DNA of 64,000 nt from NCBI RefSeq assembly GCF_018383585.1, contig NZ_JAHAMK010000001.1:299018-363017 (forward strand). The letters are read 5' to 3'. This document shows, piece by piece, positions 34,510 through 45,201 of this stretch (its first letter is position 1; each line of letters opens with the position of its first letter). The notes below the pieces were generated by a model, which saw only the letters and a list, made by a program, of their open reading frames with translations, searched no databases and was not told the origin of the DNA. This DNA is from Microvirga sp. 3-52 (GTDB lineage: Bacteria > Pseudomonadota > Alphaproteobacteria > Rhizobiales > Beijerinckiaceae). The position numbers and the translations under genes were made by a program.

Positions 34510-37500
34510 ATGTCACAAGTCGAAACCGCCACTTCGCAGCTTGATCCCAGGCTGCTTCTCAAGACATTGCGTGCCTTCAGAAAAGGCGATTTTTCTGCCC
34601 GTCTGCCATCAGACCTGACCGGCATTGATGGCGAGATCGCTGAAGCTTTCAATGACATTGCCGATCTGAACCACGGCCTCGCGCAGGAACTCGAGCGAGT
34701 CGCCAAGGTCGTCGGCAAAGAGGGCCGGATCGAGGAGCGCGGGCGGCTGGCAGGGGCGACCGGCTGCTGGAGCGAATGTGTCGATTCCGTCAATGCCATG
34801 ATCGGCGACATCGTTCAGCCGACCGTCGAGGTGGCCCGGGTCATCGGCGCCGTGGCAAAGGGCGATCTGAGCCAGACGATCGATCTCGCGACGGACGGGC
34901 GACCGCTACGTGGCGAGTTCCTGCGCATCGGCAAGGTCGTGAACACCATGGTGGGGCAGCTCGGCAGCTTCGCCTCGGAAGTGACCCGCGTGGCGCGTGA
35001 GGTGGGCTCGGAAGGCAAGCTCGGTGGTCAGGCGAAGGTCAAGGGCGTTGCCGGCACCTGGAAGGACTTGACTGAGAACGTGAACCTGATGGCGGCGAAC
35101 CTGACCGGTCAGGTGCGTAACATCGCCGAGGTCACCACCGCGGTCGCAAATGGCGATCTGTCCAAGAAAATTACCGTGGATGTGAAGGGTGAAATCCTTG
35201 AGCTCAAGGACACCATCAACACGATGGTCGATCAGCTGAACTCCTTCGCTTCCGAGGTGACCCGCGTCGCGAAGGAAGTGGGCTCGGAGGGCAAGCTCGG
35301 CGGACAGGCGCAGGTGCGCGGCGTCGGCGGCGTCTGGAAGGACCTGACCGACAACGTCAACATGATGGCGGCCAATCTGACCGGTCAGGTGCGTAACATT
35401 GCGGAAGTCACCACGGCGGTCGCCCGGGGGGATCTGTCGAAGAAGATCACCGTCGATGTGAAGGGCGAGATTCTGGCTCTCAAATCCACCATCAATACCA
35501 TGGTGGACCAGCTCAACTCCTTTGCCTCCGAGGTGACGCGCGTCGCCAAGGAGGTGGGCTCGGAAGGCAAGCTCGGCGGTCAGGCGCAGGTCGAGGGCGT
35601 CGGCGGTGTCTGGCGCGACCTGACCGAGAACGTGAACATGATGGGCTCGAACCTCACCGCCCAGGTTCGCAACATCGCGGACGTGACGACAGCGGTCGCG
35701 AACGGCGATCTCTCCAAGAAGATCACCGTGGAGGTGCGCGGCGAAATCCTTGAGCTCAAGAACACCATCAACACCATGGTGGATCAGCTCAACTCCTTTG
35801 CTTCGGAAGTGACGCGCGTTGCGAAGGAAGTGGGTTCCGAGGGCAAGCTTGGGGGACAGGCACAGGTGCGCGGCGTGGCCGGCACCTGGAAGGACCTGAC
35901 CGACAACGTGAACCTGATGGCGGCGAATCTAACCGGTCAGGTGCGTAATATCGCCGAGGTCACCACAGCGGTGGCCAATGGTGACTTGTCGAAGAAGATC
36001 ACCGTGGAGGTACGCGGCGAGATTCTGGAGCTGAAATCGACCATCAACACCATGGTGGACCAGCTCAATTCCTTCGCCGGAGAGGTGACCCGCGTCGCGA
36101 AGGAAGTGGGCTCCGAGGGCAAGCTCGGCGGCCAGGCCCGTGTGGAAGGCGTTGCCGGCACCTGGAAGGACCTCACCGACAATGTGAACCTGATGGCGGC
36201 GAATCTAACCGGTCAGGTGCGTAATATCGCCGAGGTCACCACAGCGGTGGCCAATGGTGACTTGTCGAAGAAGATCACCGTGGATGTGCGCGGCGAGATT
36301 CTGGAGCTGAAGTCGACCATCAACACGATGGTCGATCAGCTGAACTCCTTCGCCGGAGAGGTGACCCGTGTGGCCCGCGAGGTGGGCACGGAAGGAAAGC
36401 TCGGCGGGCAGGCGCAGGTGCGCGGCGTTGGCGGCGTCTGGAAGGACCTGACCGACAACGTCAACATGATGGCGGCGAACCTGACGGGTCAGGTGCGCAA
36501 CATCGCCGAGGTCACCACAGCGGTCGCGAACGGCGACCTGTCGAAAAAGATTACTGTTGCGGTCGAGGGCGAGATCCTGGAGCTGAAGTCGACCATCAAC
36601 ACCATGGTCGATCAGCTGAACTCCTTCGCCGGAGAGGTGACCCGTGTGGCCCGCGAGGTGGGCACGGAAGGAAAGCTCGGAGGGCAGGCCCAGGTGCGCG
36701 GGGTCGGTGGCGTGTGGAAGGATCTCACCGACAACGTCAACATGATGGCGGCGAACCTGACGGGTCAGGTGCGCAACATCGCCGAGGTCACCACAGCGGT
36801 CGCGAACGGCGACCTGTCGAAGAAGATCACCGTGGATGTGCGCGGCGAGATCCTCGAGCTGAAGTCGACCATCAACACCATGGTGGACCAGCTGAACTCG
36901 TTTGCCTCCGAAGTGACGCGTGTGGCCCGCGAAGTGGGCATCGAGGGCAAGCTCGGCGGACAGGCGCAGGTGCGCGGCGTGGCCGGCACCTGGAAGGACC
37001 TGACCGACAACGTCAACATGATGGCGAACAATCTCACCGGTCAGGTGCGAGGCATCGCCAGCGTGGTGACGGCAGTTGCCGAGGGCGATCTCAAGCGCAA
37101 GCTGATCGTGGATGCCAAGGGCGAAATCGCGGCACTCGCCGAAACCATCAACGAGATGATCGATACCCTCGCGACCTTCGCCGATCAGGTGACGAACGTT
37201 GCCCGTGAAGTGGGTGTGGAAGGAAAGCTCGGCGGTCAGGCGAGGGTGCCCGGTGCCGCCGGCCTGTGGCGCGATCTCACGGATAACGTGAACCAGCTCG
37301 CCGCCAACCTGACCACCCAGGTGCGAGCCATCGCCGACGTCGCCACCGCCGTGACCAAGGGCGACCTGACCCGGTCGATCTCGGTGGAAGCCTCGGGCGA
37401 GTTGGCTTCGCTGAAGGATAACGTCAACGAGATGATCCGCAACTTGCGCGATACGACGCTCAAGAACGCGGAGCAGGATTGGCTGAAGACCAACCTCGCC

Positions 37501-40359
37501 AAGTTCACCCGTATGCTGCAGGGCGAGCGCGATCTCACCACCGTGTCCAACATGATCCTGTCGGAGATCGCCCCGCTCGTGAACGCCCAGCAGGGTGTCT
37601 TCTACACAGTCGGGAGCGATGGCAGCGAGCCCATGTTGGAGATGGTCGCCTCCTATGCCTTCACCGAGAGGAAGCATCTCAACAACCGCTTCCGCCTCCG
37701 CGAAGGTCTCGTCGGGCAGGTCGCCTATGAGAAGAAGCGGATTCTCCTCACCAACGTGCCGGGCGACTACATCACCATCAGTTCGGCTCTCGGAGAGGCC
37801 CCGCCCCTGAACATCATCGTGCTTCCGGTCCTGTTCGAGCAGGAGGTGAAGGCGGTGATCGAACTTGCCTCGTTCAGCCGATTCTCAGAAACGCATCAAT
37901 CCTTCCTTGAGCAGCTCACCGAGTCGATCGGTATCGTTCTGAACACCATTGCCGCCAACATGCGGACGGAAGGCCTTCTGAAGCAGTCTCAGCTTCTGAC
38001 CACCGAACTGCAGAGCCAGCAGGAGGAGTTGAGGAACACCAACGACCGGCTGGAGCAGCAGGCCGCAACCTTGCGTCAGTCGGAGGAGCTCCTGCGGCAA
38101 CAGCAGGAGGCACTCCAGAAGACGAACGAGGAGCTTGAGGACAAGGCGCAGTTGCTCGAACTCCAGAAGAGGGAAGTCGAGGCGAAGAACCAGGAGGTCT
38201 CCGTCGCAAAGACGGCCTTGGAGGAGAAGGCCGAGCAGCTTTCGCTGACCTCGCGCTACAAGTCGCAGTTCCTGGCCAACATGAGCCACGAGTTGAGAAC
38301 GCCGCTGAACTCGCTCCTGATTCTGTCGAAGCTCCTGACCGAGAACTCGGACGGCAACCTGACCGACAAGCAGAGAGAGTTCGCCAAGACCATTCACGCG
38401 GCGGGCTCGGACCTGCTTTCGCTCATCAACGATATCCTGGATCTGTCCAAGATCGAATCCGGCACCGTCAGCATGGAAGTGTCGAGCGTCGGCTTCAAGG
38501 ATCTCGTCGAGAATATGGAGCGGACCTTCCGCCAGATTGCAGAGGAACGAAAGCTCGACTTCCATGTGGAGGTCGATCCCAAGCTGCCGCTGGCGATCAG
38601 GACGGATTCGAAACGGCTGCAGCAGGTGCTGCGCAACCTGCTCTCGAATGCCTTCAAGTTCACGGAGCGCGGAGGCGTGACGCTCCAGATCGGTTCGGCC
38701 GAGGGATCGCCGCTGCGAGCCGGCAGCCAGTGGATCGCCATGTCGGTGACGGATACCGGCATCGGCATCCCGGAGGAAAAGCAGCGGATCATCTTCGAGG
38801 CCTTCCAGCAGGCGGATGGTACGACGAGCCGGAAGTACGGCGGGACCGGTCTCGGTCTGTCGATCAGCCGTGAAATCGCCCGCCTGCTCGGCGGCGAGAT
38901 CGTGGTGTCGAGCACACCGGGAAGCGGCTCGACCTTCACGCTCTTCGTGCCGGTTGAGCCTCCTGCAAGTCATGGGATCGCCGGAGCGGGATCGTCCGTA
39001 CGGTCAAACGGCGACGGGGCGGGGCAATACACGCCGTCTGACGATTCGGCGGGAACGATGATCCGCCAGCCGTCGGCCGCGATGGCACTCTCGGCTTCCC
39101 TGGATGATCGCCACGCGATCACCAATGGCGACCGGGTCGTCCTTATCATCGAGGACGATGCAATGTTCGCCTCGGTGCTACTGGAGCTTGCCCGTGAGGA
39201 GGGCTTCAAGGGACTGATTGCCATGGATGGCGCTTCGGCGCTTGCCCTCGCGCATCGCTATAAGCCCCATGCGATCACTCTCGATATCGGGCTTCCCGAT
39301 ATGGACGGCTGGGCGCTCCTGGATTTACTGAAGCATGATCCGCGGACCCGCCATGTGCCGATCCACGTGATCTCGGTCGACGACCAGAAGAAGCGCGGTC
39401 TCAGGGCAGGGGCCTTCGGCTTCCTGGAGAAGCCTGTCGACCGGGAGGCTCTCATGGGAGCGCTCAACCGCACGAAGGAGTTCATCGACCGGCCCGTGAA
39501 GAAGCTGCTTCTCGTCGAGGATGACGACAATCAGCGCATGAGCTTGTCCGAGCTCATGAAGAGCGAGCAGGTCGACGTGACGGCGGTGGGAACGGCCGAG
39601 AGTGCCCTGGAGGTCATCCAGTCACGGCAGTTCGACTGCGCCGTCGTCGACTTGGGCTTGCCGGATCTTCCCGGGGCAGAGCTCATCGAGCGCATCCGCA
39701 AGACGAAGGGCGGTGAGGAACTGCCGATCGTCATCTATACGGGACAGGATCTAGCGAAGTCCGAGGAGCGTCGACTGCAGGGCATCGCTGCAACGCTCAT
39801 CGTCAAAGGCGAGGGGTCGTCCGAACGTCTTCTCAACGACACGGCTCTGTTTCTGCACCGGGCGATCAGTGCCATTCCCGAAGAGAAGCACATCATTGTC
39901 GAACGGCGGGCCGATGGCTCGCTCGACGGCCGGAAGGTTCTGATCGTCGACGACGACATGCGCAACATCTTTTCGCTGACGAGTGCGCTCGAGCAGCACG
40001 GGATCTCGGTCGTCTTCGCCGAGAATGGCCTGGAAGGCATCGAAAAGCTCCAGGCCAACCCGGATGTCGATTTGGCCTTGATCGACATCATGATGCCGGA
40101 GATGGACGGCTATGAGACCATGCGGGAAATCCGGAACATCCCGCGTTACCGTGACCTTCCCCTTGTCGCAGTGACTGCAAAGGCCATGAAGGGCGATCGG
40201 GAGAAATGCCTCGAAGCAGGTGCGACCGACTACGTCTCGAAGCCTGTGGATGTGGATCAACTTCTGGCTGTCTTGCGCGTTCAACTCAGTCGGAGCACAT
40301 ATATCCCGGACGGGAGAATTGCTCCCAATGGTGCGGCAGAGACCGGGTTGAACTCATGA
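34510..40359 (+). CDS. Giant HAMP-array hybrid histidine kinase with three receiver domains
   Basis: 1949 residues, no TM segment, so cytosolic. Order: a HAMP array (about 10-975) of tandem 92-residue units each containing [16 protein letters not shown] and [17 protein letters not shown]; a GAF domain (about 1005-1155); a coiled coil (about 1160-1250); HisKA with His1260 in [10 protein letters not shown]; HATPase (about 1365-1490) with [10 protein letters not shown]; then three receivers (about 1540-1660, 1665-1790, 1812-1930) with acceptor aspartates in [20 protein letters not shown] and [10 protein letters not shown]. The array resembles fungal group III (Nik1-type) osmosensing kinases. Its stop overlaps the next kinase start by 4 nt. 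The candidate EcfG promoter upstream ties it to general stress. Signal unknown. Confidence 0.93.
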   Translation: MSQVETATSQLDPRLLLKTLRAFRKGDFSARLPSDLTGIDGEIAEAFNDIADLNHGLAQELERVAKVVGKEGRIEERGRLAGATGCWSECVDSVNAMIGDIVQPTVEVARVIGAVAKGDLSQTIDLATDGRPLRGEFLRIGKVVNTMVGQLGSFASEVTRVAREVGSEGKLGGQAKVKGVAGTWKDLTENVNLMAANLTGQVRNIAEVTTAVANGDLSKKITVDVKGEILELKDTINTMVDQLNSFASEVTRVAKEVGSEGKLGGQAQVRGVGGVWKDLTDNVNMMAANLTGQVRNIAEVTTAVARGDLSKKITVDVKGEILALKSTINTMVDQLNSFASEVTRVAKEVGSEGKLGGQAQVEGVGGVWRDLTENVNMMGSNLTAQVRNIADVTTAVANGDLSKKITVEVRGEILELKNTINTMVDQLNSFASEVTRVAKEVGSEGKLGGQAQVRGVAGTWKDLTDNVNLMAANLTGQVRNIAEVTTAVANGDLSKKITVEVRGEILELKSTINTMVDQLNSFAGEVTRVAKEVGSEGKLGGQARVEGVAGTWKDLTDNVNLMAANLTGQVRNIAEVTTAVANGDLSKKITVDVRGEILELKSTINTMVDQLNSFAGEVTRVAREVGTEGKLGGQAQVRGVGGVWKDLTDNVNMMAANLTGQVRNIAEVTTAVANGDLSKKITVAVEGEILELKSTINTMVDQLNSFAGEVTRVAREVGTEGKLGGQAQVRGVGGVWKDLTDNVNMMAANLTGQVRNIAEVTTAVANGDLSKKITVDVRGEILELKSTINTMVDQLNSFASEVTRVAREVGIEGKLGGQAQVRGVAGTWKDLTDNVNMMANNLTGQVRGIASVVTAVAEGDLKRKLIVDAKGEIAALAETINEMIDTLATFADQVTNVAREVGVEGKLGGQARVPGAAGLWRDLTDNVNQLAANLTTQVRAIADVATAVTKGDLTRSISVEASGELASLKDNVNEMIRNLRDTTLKNAEQDWLKTNLAKFTRMLQGERDLTTVSNMILSEIAPLVNAQQGVFYTVGSDGSEPMLEMVASYAFTERKHLNNRFRLREGLVGQVAYEKKRILLTNVPGDYITISSALGEAPPLNIIVLPVLFEQEVKAVIELASFSRFSETHQSFLEQLTESIGIVLNTIAANMRTEGLLKQSQLLTTELQSQQEELRNTNDRLEQQAATLRQSEELLRQQQEALQKTNEELEDKAQLLELQKREVEAKNQEVSVAKTALEEKAEQLSLTSRYKSQFLANMSHELRTPLNSLLILSKLLTENSDGNLTDKQREFAKTIHAAGSDLLSLINDILDLSKIESGTVSMEVSSVGFKDLVENMERTFRQIAEERKLDFHVEVDPKLPLAIRTDSKRLQQVLRNLLSNAFKFTERGGVTLQIGSAEGSPLRAGSQWIAMSVTDTGIGIPEEKQRIIFEAFQQADGTTSRKYGGTGLGLSISREIARLLGGEIVVSSTPGSGSTFTLFVPVEPPASHGIAGAGSSVRSNGDGAGQYTPSDDSAGTMIRQPSAAMALSASLDDRHAITNGDRVVLIIEDDAMFASVLLELAREEGFKGLIAMDGASALALAHRYKPHAITLDIGLPDMDGWALLDLLKHDPRTRHVPIHVISVDDQKKRGLRAGAFGFLEKPVDREALMGALNRTKEFIDRPVKKLLLVEDDDNQRMSLSELMKSEQVDVTAVGTAESALEVIQSRQFDCAVVDLGLPDLPGAELIERIRKTKGGEELPIVIYTGQDLAKSEERRLQGIAATLIVKGEGSSERLLNDTALFLHRAISAIPEEKHIIVERRADGSLDGRKVLIVDDDMRNIFSLTSALEQHGISVVFAENGLEGIEKLQANPDVDLALIDIMMPEMDGYETMREIRNIPRYRDLPLVAVTAKAMKGDREKCLEAGATDYVSKPVDVDQLLAVLRVQLSRSTYIPDGRIAPNGAAETGLNS
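34819..37317 (+). repeat. Tandem 276-bp coding repeats (HAMP units)
   Basis: Eight units start exactly every 276 bp (35110, 35386, 35662, 35938, 36214, 36490, 36766, 37042), preceded by one diverged 97-residue unit from 34819 and followed by a partial unit from 37318. Some neighbours are identical at DNA level over long runs: 35908-36008 equals 36184-36284 (101 bp), and 36328-36403 equals 36604-36679 (76 bp). This includes rare synonymous choices such as AATCTAACC. That indicates recent gene conversion or unit duplication inside the gene. Confidence 0.92.
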
Positions 40360-42464
40360 CGGACGACGCAAGGCGAGGGGAGTCGGGTCCGAAGCTGGAT
40401 GATTTTCATCTGGTCGCGGCCCGTCCTCAGTCCGATCCCATCCCCGCCAAGATTTTGGTGGTCGATGACGACCCGAGAAACCTTATCGCTGTCGAGGAGG
40501 TCCTCCGGTCTCCCGGTGTGGAGATCGTGACAGCCGATTCCGGCGAAGGAGCTCTGCGCCACGTTCTGAAAGATGATTTCGCCGTCATTCTGCTCGACGT
40601 GCAGATGCCGCGCCTCGACGGATACGAGGTTGCCAGTCTGATCCGGAACCGGCCCCGTTCTTCACGGGTGCCGATTCTGTTTCTGACGGCATTCAACAAG
40701 GACGAGATGCACGTCTTCAAAGGGTACTCGGCAGGTGCTGTCGACTACGTCTTCAAACCCATCGAGCCCTTGATCCTCAAATCCAAAGTCGACATCTTCG
40801 TCGATCTTTACCGGAAAACGGAAGAGATCCGCCGGCAGGCGGAGCAGGAGCGCCGCCTGCTGATGGACAACCTTCATGTCCGCAGCGAGAAATTGAAGGC
40901 GGAGCAGGCCCTTCGGCGCCGCGAGGAACATCAATCGATCGTTCTGCAATCGCTTCCGATCGCGCTTTATACGGCGTCCGTCGAGGAGGACCACCGGCGG
41001 CTTCATTTCACCAACGAGAGTATCGAGCGCATCACGGGATTTCGACCGGAGGCTTTCCTCGAGCGCCCGGATTTCTGGTCCTCCCGGATCAACCCGGACG
41101 ACCAGGAGCGTGTCCTGGCCCAGTTGAAGCGGCTGGAGGAAGAGGGTTCCGTCAATCTCGAGTATCGCTGGCTTTGCGCCGACGACGTCGAGCGGCATTT
41201 CCTCGATCAGACGGTTCTGATGAAGGATGAGGACGGCCGTCCACGCGAATTCTTCGGTATGTGGTTCGATATCACCGAGAGCAAGCAGATGGAGCAGAAC
41301 CTGCTCCACGCCAGCAAGCTTGAGGCGGTCGGCCGCCTCACGGGTGGGATCGCGCATGATTTCAACAACATGCTGAGTGTCGTGATCGGCAATCTCGATC
41401 TCTTGAAGAAATCCATTCAGGGCAATGAGAAGGCGGAGCGAAGGGTACGGATGGCCCTGGAGAGTGCCCAGCATTGTGCCGATCTCACCTACAGGCTGCT
41501 GACCTTCTCACGGCGTCAAGCCCTGCAGGTTTCAACGATCGATGTCACGAGCCTCATGCCGAGCCTTCTGGAGCTGATGCGTCGAACGCTTGGCGAGCAT
41601 GTCAATGCGGATTTCCGCTCCGGCGCCAAAATATGGCCGGTCCAGGTCGACCGTGCTCAGTTCGAGGCAGCCCTATTGAACCTCGCGGTCAACGCCCGCG
41701 ATGCAATGCCCGACGGCGGCGATCTGACGATCAGTGTCGAAAACCAGGTAGTAGAGGAGGGGAGATCCGCACCCAGCGGTGAGTTCGTCGTGATCTCCGT
41801 GAGCGATACAGGAATCGGCATGCCGCCGGAGGTGCTGGAGAAGGTGTTCGAACCTTTCTTTACCACCAAGGAAAGCGGAAAAGGCACCGGCTTGGGCCTT
41901 AGCATGGTGTATGGTTTCGTGCAGCAGTGCCATGGCCATGTGGAGGTTGAGAGTGCGCCGAACGCGGGCACGACCATCCGCATCTTCCTTCCTCGCTCCC
42001 ACGAGACCGCGGAAAGTGCGCCGGATGACCAGTCGGCCATTACGCACCCTTTCGGTGAGGGGCGTACGGTGCTTGTGGTTGAAGATAACCCGGCTGTTCG
42101 TCAGGTAGCGCTCTCAACTCTTCACTCTCTCGGCTTTAGGGTGCTGGAGGCGGAGACCGGTGATGAAGCCGCTCGCCTCCTGAAGACGAAGAAAGATATC
42201 AAACTCGTGCTCTCCGATGTCAGGATGCCGGGAGAACTCAGCGGCATCGACTTGGCCCGGCTCATTCAGCGCGAGCAGCCGGATATCCAGGTGCTTCTGA
42301 CGACAGGCTATTTTGACGGGGAGGACAAGCTCGAAGATCTCAATCTTCTCTACAAACCCTACCGGGCGACCGATCTTGCAGAAAAGATCCAGTCGCTGAT
42401 GAAGACCCCGCACAAGATCGAATTCGAAGCCGCAGCGATCCACCAGGCTGCTGCCGTTGCATGA
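40356..42464 (+). CDS. REC-PAS-histidine kinase-REC hybrid sensor
   Basis: 702 residues from the ATG at 40356, which overlaps the previous stop (ATGA). Order: N-terminal receiver (about 32-145, acceptor Asp81 in [11 protein letters not shown]), a coiled coil (150-195), a PAS domain (205-310) ending FDITESK, HisKA with His334 in [11 protein letters not shown], HATPase with [13 protein letters not shown], and a C-terminal receiver (about 585-690, [12 protein letters not shown]). The HDFNN-type HisKA belongs to the NtrB-like/HWE-distinct group common in alphaproteobacterial hybrid kinases. Overlap with the giant kinase suggests the two proteins are made in fixed ratio and may exchange phosphate through their receivers. 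No DNA-binding output is encoded. Confidence 0.93.
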   Translation: MTDDARRGESGPKLDDFHLVAARPQSDPIPAKILVVDDDPRNLIAVEEVLRSPGVEIVTADSGEGALRHVLKDDFAVILLDVQMPRLDGYEVASLIRNRPRSSRVPILFLTAFNKDEMHVFKGYSAGAVDYVFKPIEPLILKSKVDIFVDLYRKTEEIRRQAEQERRLLMDNLHVRSEKLKAEQALRRREEHQSIVLQSLPIALYTASVEEDHRRLHFTNESIERITGFRPEAFLERPDFWSSRINPDDQERVLAQLKRLEEEGSVNLEYRWLCADDVERHFLDQTVLMKDEDGRPREFFGMWFDITESKQMEQNLLHASKLEAVGRLTGGIAHDFNNMLSVVIGNLDLLKKSIQGNEKAERRVRMALESAQHCADLTYRLLTFSRRQALQVSTIDVTSLMPSLLELMRRTLGEHVNADFRSGAKIWPVQVDRAQFEAALLNLAVNARDAMPDGGDLTISVENQVVEEGRSAPSGEFVVISVSDTGIGMPPEVLEKVFEPFFTTKESGKGTGLGLSMVYGFVQQCHGHVEVESAPNAGTTIRIFLPRSHETAESAPDDQSAITHPFGEGRTVLVVEDNPAVRQVALSTLHSLGFRVLEAETGDEAARLLKTKKDIKLVLSDVRMPGELSGIDLARLIQREQPDIQVLLTTGYFDGEDKLEDLNLLYKPYRATDLAEKIQSLMKTPHKIEFEAAAIHQAAAVA

Positions 42465-42595
42465 TTCCCCTACGGCGTTGCACAGGAAACGAAGGTTGGA
42501 TTTTGATCGATCGCGTGTCTTGGTCTCGGGCGCCGTCGACTCTGGATCAGATCGTCCCGATCATGCTGTTTCGTTGCAGCCCTCGCGACCGGCGC

Positions 42596-42826
42596 TTACG
42601 TCTCGGCGCTGAGACTGTCCCTGCCATCGCACCAGGCGGTATAGAAATCGCCGGTCCGGTCTAGGACAAAGACAGTCGGTCTGTTCGACACGGCCGACCA
42701 GCAGGCGGATTCAACGGCGAACTTCAGGGCCTTTGCGCGAAAATAGAACGATCCGAGATCTCTTCCGAATTGAGAAACCGTCCAACGATTATGCTTGAAT
42801 GCAACGCAGTATGCTCCGTGGGGCAT
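42596..42826 (-). CDS. Small protein of unknown function
   Basis: 76 residues from the ATG at 42824-42826, which follows GGGAGG by 6 nt; the frame is open 24 codons further up without a ribosome site. The sequence (MPHGAYCVAFKHNRWTVSQF) has a short beta-hairpin then a helix, loosely reminiscent of DUF2188-type proteins, and contains three Cys and several Trp. I do not recognise a family with confidence. Convergent with the REC-PAS kinase. Confidence 0.6.
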   Translation of the reverse strand: MPHGAYCVAFKHNRWTVSQFGRDLGSFYFRAKALKFAVESACWSAVSNRPTVFVLDRTGDFYTAWCDGRDSLSAET

Positions 42827-42951
42827 GAAGCACCTCCCAAGTAGCTTTTCTGGCAAATCACAGGTGCCGTAGCTAACGGTCCTGGACGGATATTGCAACC
42901 GCGAATGACGGTTTATGCCGACAAAGCTTAAGGATCAGTTTCGAGGCGGAT

Positions 42952-43728
42952 TCAGAGTGAGGCCGTCACGCCTCCATCAACATAGATGATCTGCCCGTTG
43001 ACGAAATTCGCGGCATCGGAGGCGAGATAGACCGCAGTACCAATAAGATCCTCCAGTTCTCCCCAGCGACGGGAGGGAGTGCGGGCAATGAGCCAGTCGG
43101 AGAAGGCTTTGTCGTCAACCAGGGCTTGGTTGAGTTCCGTCTTGAAATAGCCTGGCCCGATGCCGTTGACCTGAAGGCCGTACTTGCCCCAATCGATCGC
43201 CATGCCTTTCGTCAACATCTTCACGGCACCCTTCGTCGCCGTATATGGCGCGATGGAAGGGCGGCCCAGTTCACTTTGAACCGAGCAGATGTTGATGATC
43301 TTTCCCCGAGCGCGCGGGATCATCTTTCTGGCAACTGCTTGGCCCACATAGAAGACGCTGTCGACATTCGTCGTCATCAACTCGTGCCAGGTTTCCTCCG
43401 GATAATCCTCAAGGGGGGCTCGGCACTGCATTCCCGCATTGTTGATCAGAATATCAATGGGACCAATGCTGCCTTCGATCCGATCGACGGCAGCCTTGAC
43501 GGCCGTGCTGTCCGTCACATCGAAGGGCATCTCGAAGACGTGCAATCCCTCATCTCGGAATTTTTGAGCCGCATTGGCGACTTTGTCCGGCTGGCGGCCG
43601 TTCAGGACGACACGTGCTCCCGCACGCCCCAGGCCAAGTGCGAGAGCAAGGCCAATGCCCGTGCTCGATCCCGTCACGAGGGCAATGCGTCCGGAAAGAT
43701 CGAAGAGACTCGGCATTTTCACGTTCAT
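42952..43728 (-). CDS. SDR family oxidoreductase (gluconate 5-dehydrogenase-like)
   Basis: 258 residues from the ATG at 43726-43728, preceded by AGGAG with 6 nt spacing. Motifs: TGSSTGIG cofactor loop, NNAG, catalytic Ser in ICSVQSELGR and YTATK. The segments FDLSGRIALVTGSSTGIGLA and SRRWGELEDLIGTAVYLASD are typical of IdnO/gluconate 5-dehydrogenase-type enzymes, which interconvert keto and hydroxy sugar acids. It lies 29 nt downstream of the FAD-dehydrogenase gene, in one operon with it and the enolase-family gene. Confidence 0.9.
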   Translation of the reverse strand: MNVKMPSLFDLSGRIALVTGSSTGIGLALALGLGRAGARVVLNGRQPDKVANAAQKFRDEGLHVFEMPFDVTDSTAVKAAVDRIEGSIGPIDILINNAGMQCRAPLEDYPEETWHELMTTNVDSVFYVGQAVARKMIPRARGKIINICSVQSELGRPSIAPYTATKGAVKMLTKGMAIDWGKYGLQVNGIGPGYFKTELNQALVDDKAFSDWLIARTPSRRWGELEDLIGTAVYLASDAANFVNGQIIYVDGGVTASL

Positions 43729-43757
43729 CCTCCGCTCCTGAATGAGCGAATGCATTC

Positions 43758-45134
43758 TTAGAGAATGCGGCCCGGATTGAGGATACCCTCAGGATCAAGC
43801 GTTTGTTTCATCTTCATCATCAAGGCAAGCTCGGTTTCGGTCCGACTCAAAGCAAGGTAGGGGCGCTTGATGCGTCCGATCCCATGCTCCGCGGATATGG
43901 ATCCACCGAGCCTTGAGACCAGTTCGTAGACGAGCCCCTGAACGCCTTTCTTGATATCGTCGGTCATGTCGTGGATTGCCACGTTGATGTGGATGTTGCT
44001 GTCGGCCACATGCCCGAAGACGACGTAAACGGCATCGGGCCATTGCTTCGGCATTTCCCGGCGCAGATGGGCGACCGCCTCCGTCATGCGGTTCAGGGGC
44101 ACGCTGACGTCGAAGCGGATCTCTTCCGGCAGGAAGCGGCCATACTCGTAGGGTGTTTCCCGATAGGCCCAGAACCGGTTCCTGTCGGCTCGTGACTGGG
44201 CGATGACGGCATCCTTGATGAGATCCTGTTCGTAGAATTCACTGAGCAGGAGAGAGAACGCTTCTGTTCCTGCCGGACCCTCGCCCATATCGGCCTCGAT
44301 CAGGAGTGTCACGTCGTGTTCCGACTCGAAGGCAGGCGGAAGTCCGCAGATCTCGGTTGCGACGGTCATGAATTCCCGCCACATGGCCTCGAAGACCAGC
44401 AGGCGTCCTGGATGAGCCTGCTGGAATCGGCGCAGGACAACGAGAGCATCATCGAATCGGTCGACGGCGCAGAGAGCCGTTTGAAGGCCTTGAGGTTTGG
44501 GATGCAGACCGATCACCGCCCGGGTGATGATCCCAAGTGTTCCCTCGCTGCCGATGAAGAGCTGCGTCCAGTCATATCCCGCATTGTTCTTCAGCATCTT
44601 GTTGAGCGAGCGCACCACGGTGCCGTCCGCGAGAACGACTTCGAGTCCGAGCGTGTTGCGCCTGGCCATGCCGTAGCGCAGCACCTGATTGCCGCCGGCA
44701 TTGGTTGCGATGTTGCCGCCGATCGTGCAGGTTCCGCGCGCTCCGAGATCGATCCCGCACAGGAAGCCGGCCTCGTCCGCCGCCTGTTGAACGACCGCGA
44801 GGGGCGTTCCAGCGAGCGCCGTGAGCGTCGCGCTCGCCGGGTCGATCTCCTCGACCCCGTTCATCCGCTCGAGGGACAGCGCGATCTCACCCGTCTGCGG
44901 GTGAGCACCGCCGGCAAGTCCAGTCAGCCCTCCTTGCGTGACGACGGATTGGCGATGCTCATGGCAGATCCTCAAGGCCGTTGAGACATCCTCCGTCGTC
45001 TGAGGAAGGATGAGCGCCTGGGGAACTGCCGGCTGGAGACCGCTGGCATCCGCATGATTGCGGGAGGGAATGTCGGGGCCGGTGCGGATCTTTGATCCCA
45101 AGGCTTCGACAAGGGCGTCAATCACATTGCTCAT
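43758..45134 (-). CDS. FAD-linked 2-hydroxyacid dehydrogenase (GlcD/D2HGDH family)
   Basis: 458 residues from the ATG at 45132-45134 (an in-frame TTG lies 15 nt upstream). The N-terminal PCMH-type FAD domain shows VVTQGGLTGLAGGAHPQTG, LGARGTCTIGGNIATNAGGN and LFIGSEGTLGIITRAVI. The C-terminal cap has the metal-site motif YVVFGHVADSNIHINV and ISAEHGIGRIKRPYL. Family members oxidise D-lactate, glycolate, D-2-hydroxyglutarate or related hydroxyacids to ketoacids. Here it probably oxidises a hydroxyacid produced from a sugar acid by its neighbours. Confidence 0.92.
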   Translation of the reverse strand: MSNVIDALVEALGSKIRTGPDIPSRNHADASGLQPAVPQALILPQTTEDVSTALRICHEHRQSVVTQGGLTGLAGGAHPQTGEIALSLERMNGVEEIDPASATLTALAGTPLAVVQQAADEAGFLCGIDLGARGTCTIGGNIATNAGGNQVLRYGMARRNTLGLEVVLADGTVVRSLNKMLKNNAGYDWTQLFIGSEGTLGIITRAVIGLHPKPQGLQTALCAVDRFDDALVVLRRFQQAHPGRLLVFEAMWREFMTVATEICGLPPAFESEHDVTLLIEADMGEGPAGTEAFSLLLSEFYEQDLIKDAVIAQSRADRNRFWAYRETPYEYGRFLPEEIRFDVSVPLNRMTEAVAHLRREMPKQWPDAVYVVFGHVADSNIHINVAIHDMTDDIKKGVQGLVYELVSRLGGSISAEHGIGRIKRPYLALSRTETELALMMKMKQTLDPEGILNPGRIL

Positions 45135-45201
45135 CGTGTTCCAACTCAAACTCTCAAATCGTCGCGGTCGAATGACGTAGCCGTACGTGGTCCCTTTTTG
45201 A

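Noticed and set aside
34819-37440. Regular spaced repeats as a possible CRISPR or satellite array
   Set aside because: The repeats are 276 bp, in frame and encode HAMP units; spacer-like unique segments are absent.
36205-37677. A 490-codon minus-strand frame over the HAMP array
   Set aside because: It repeats with the same 276-bp period as the coding strand and is a reflection of the repeats, not a gene.
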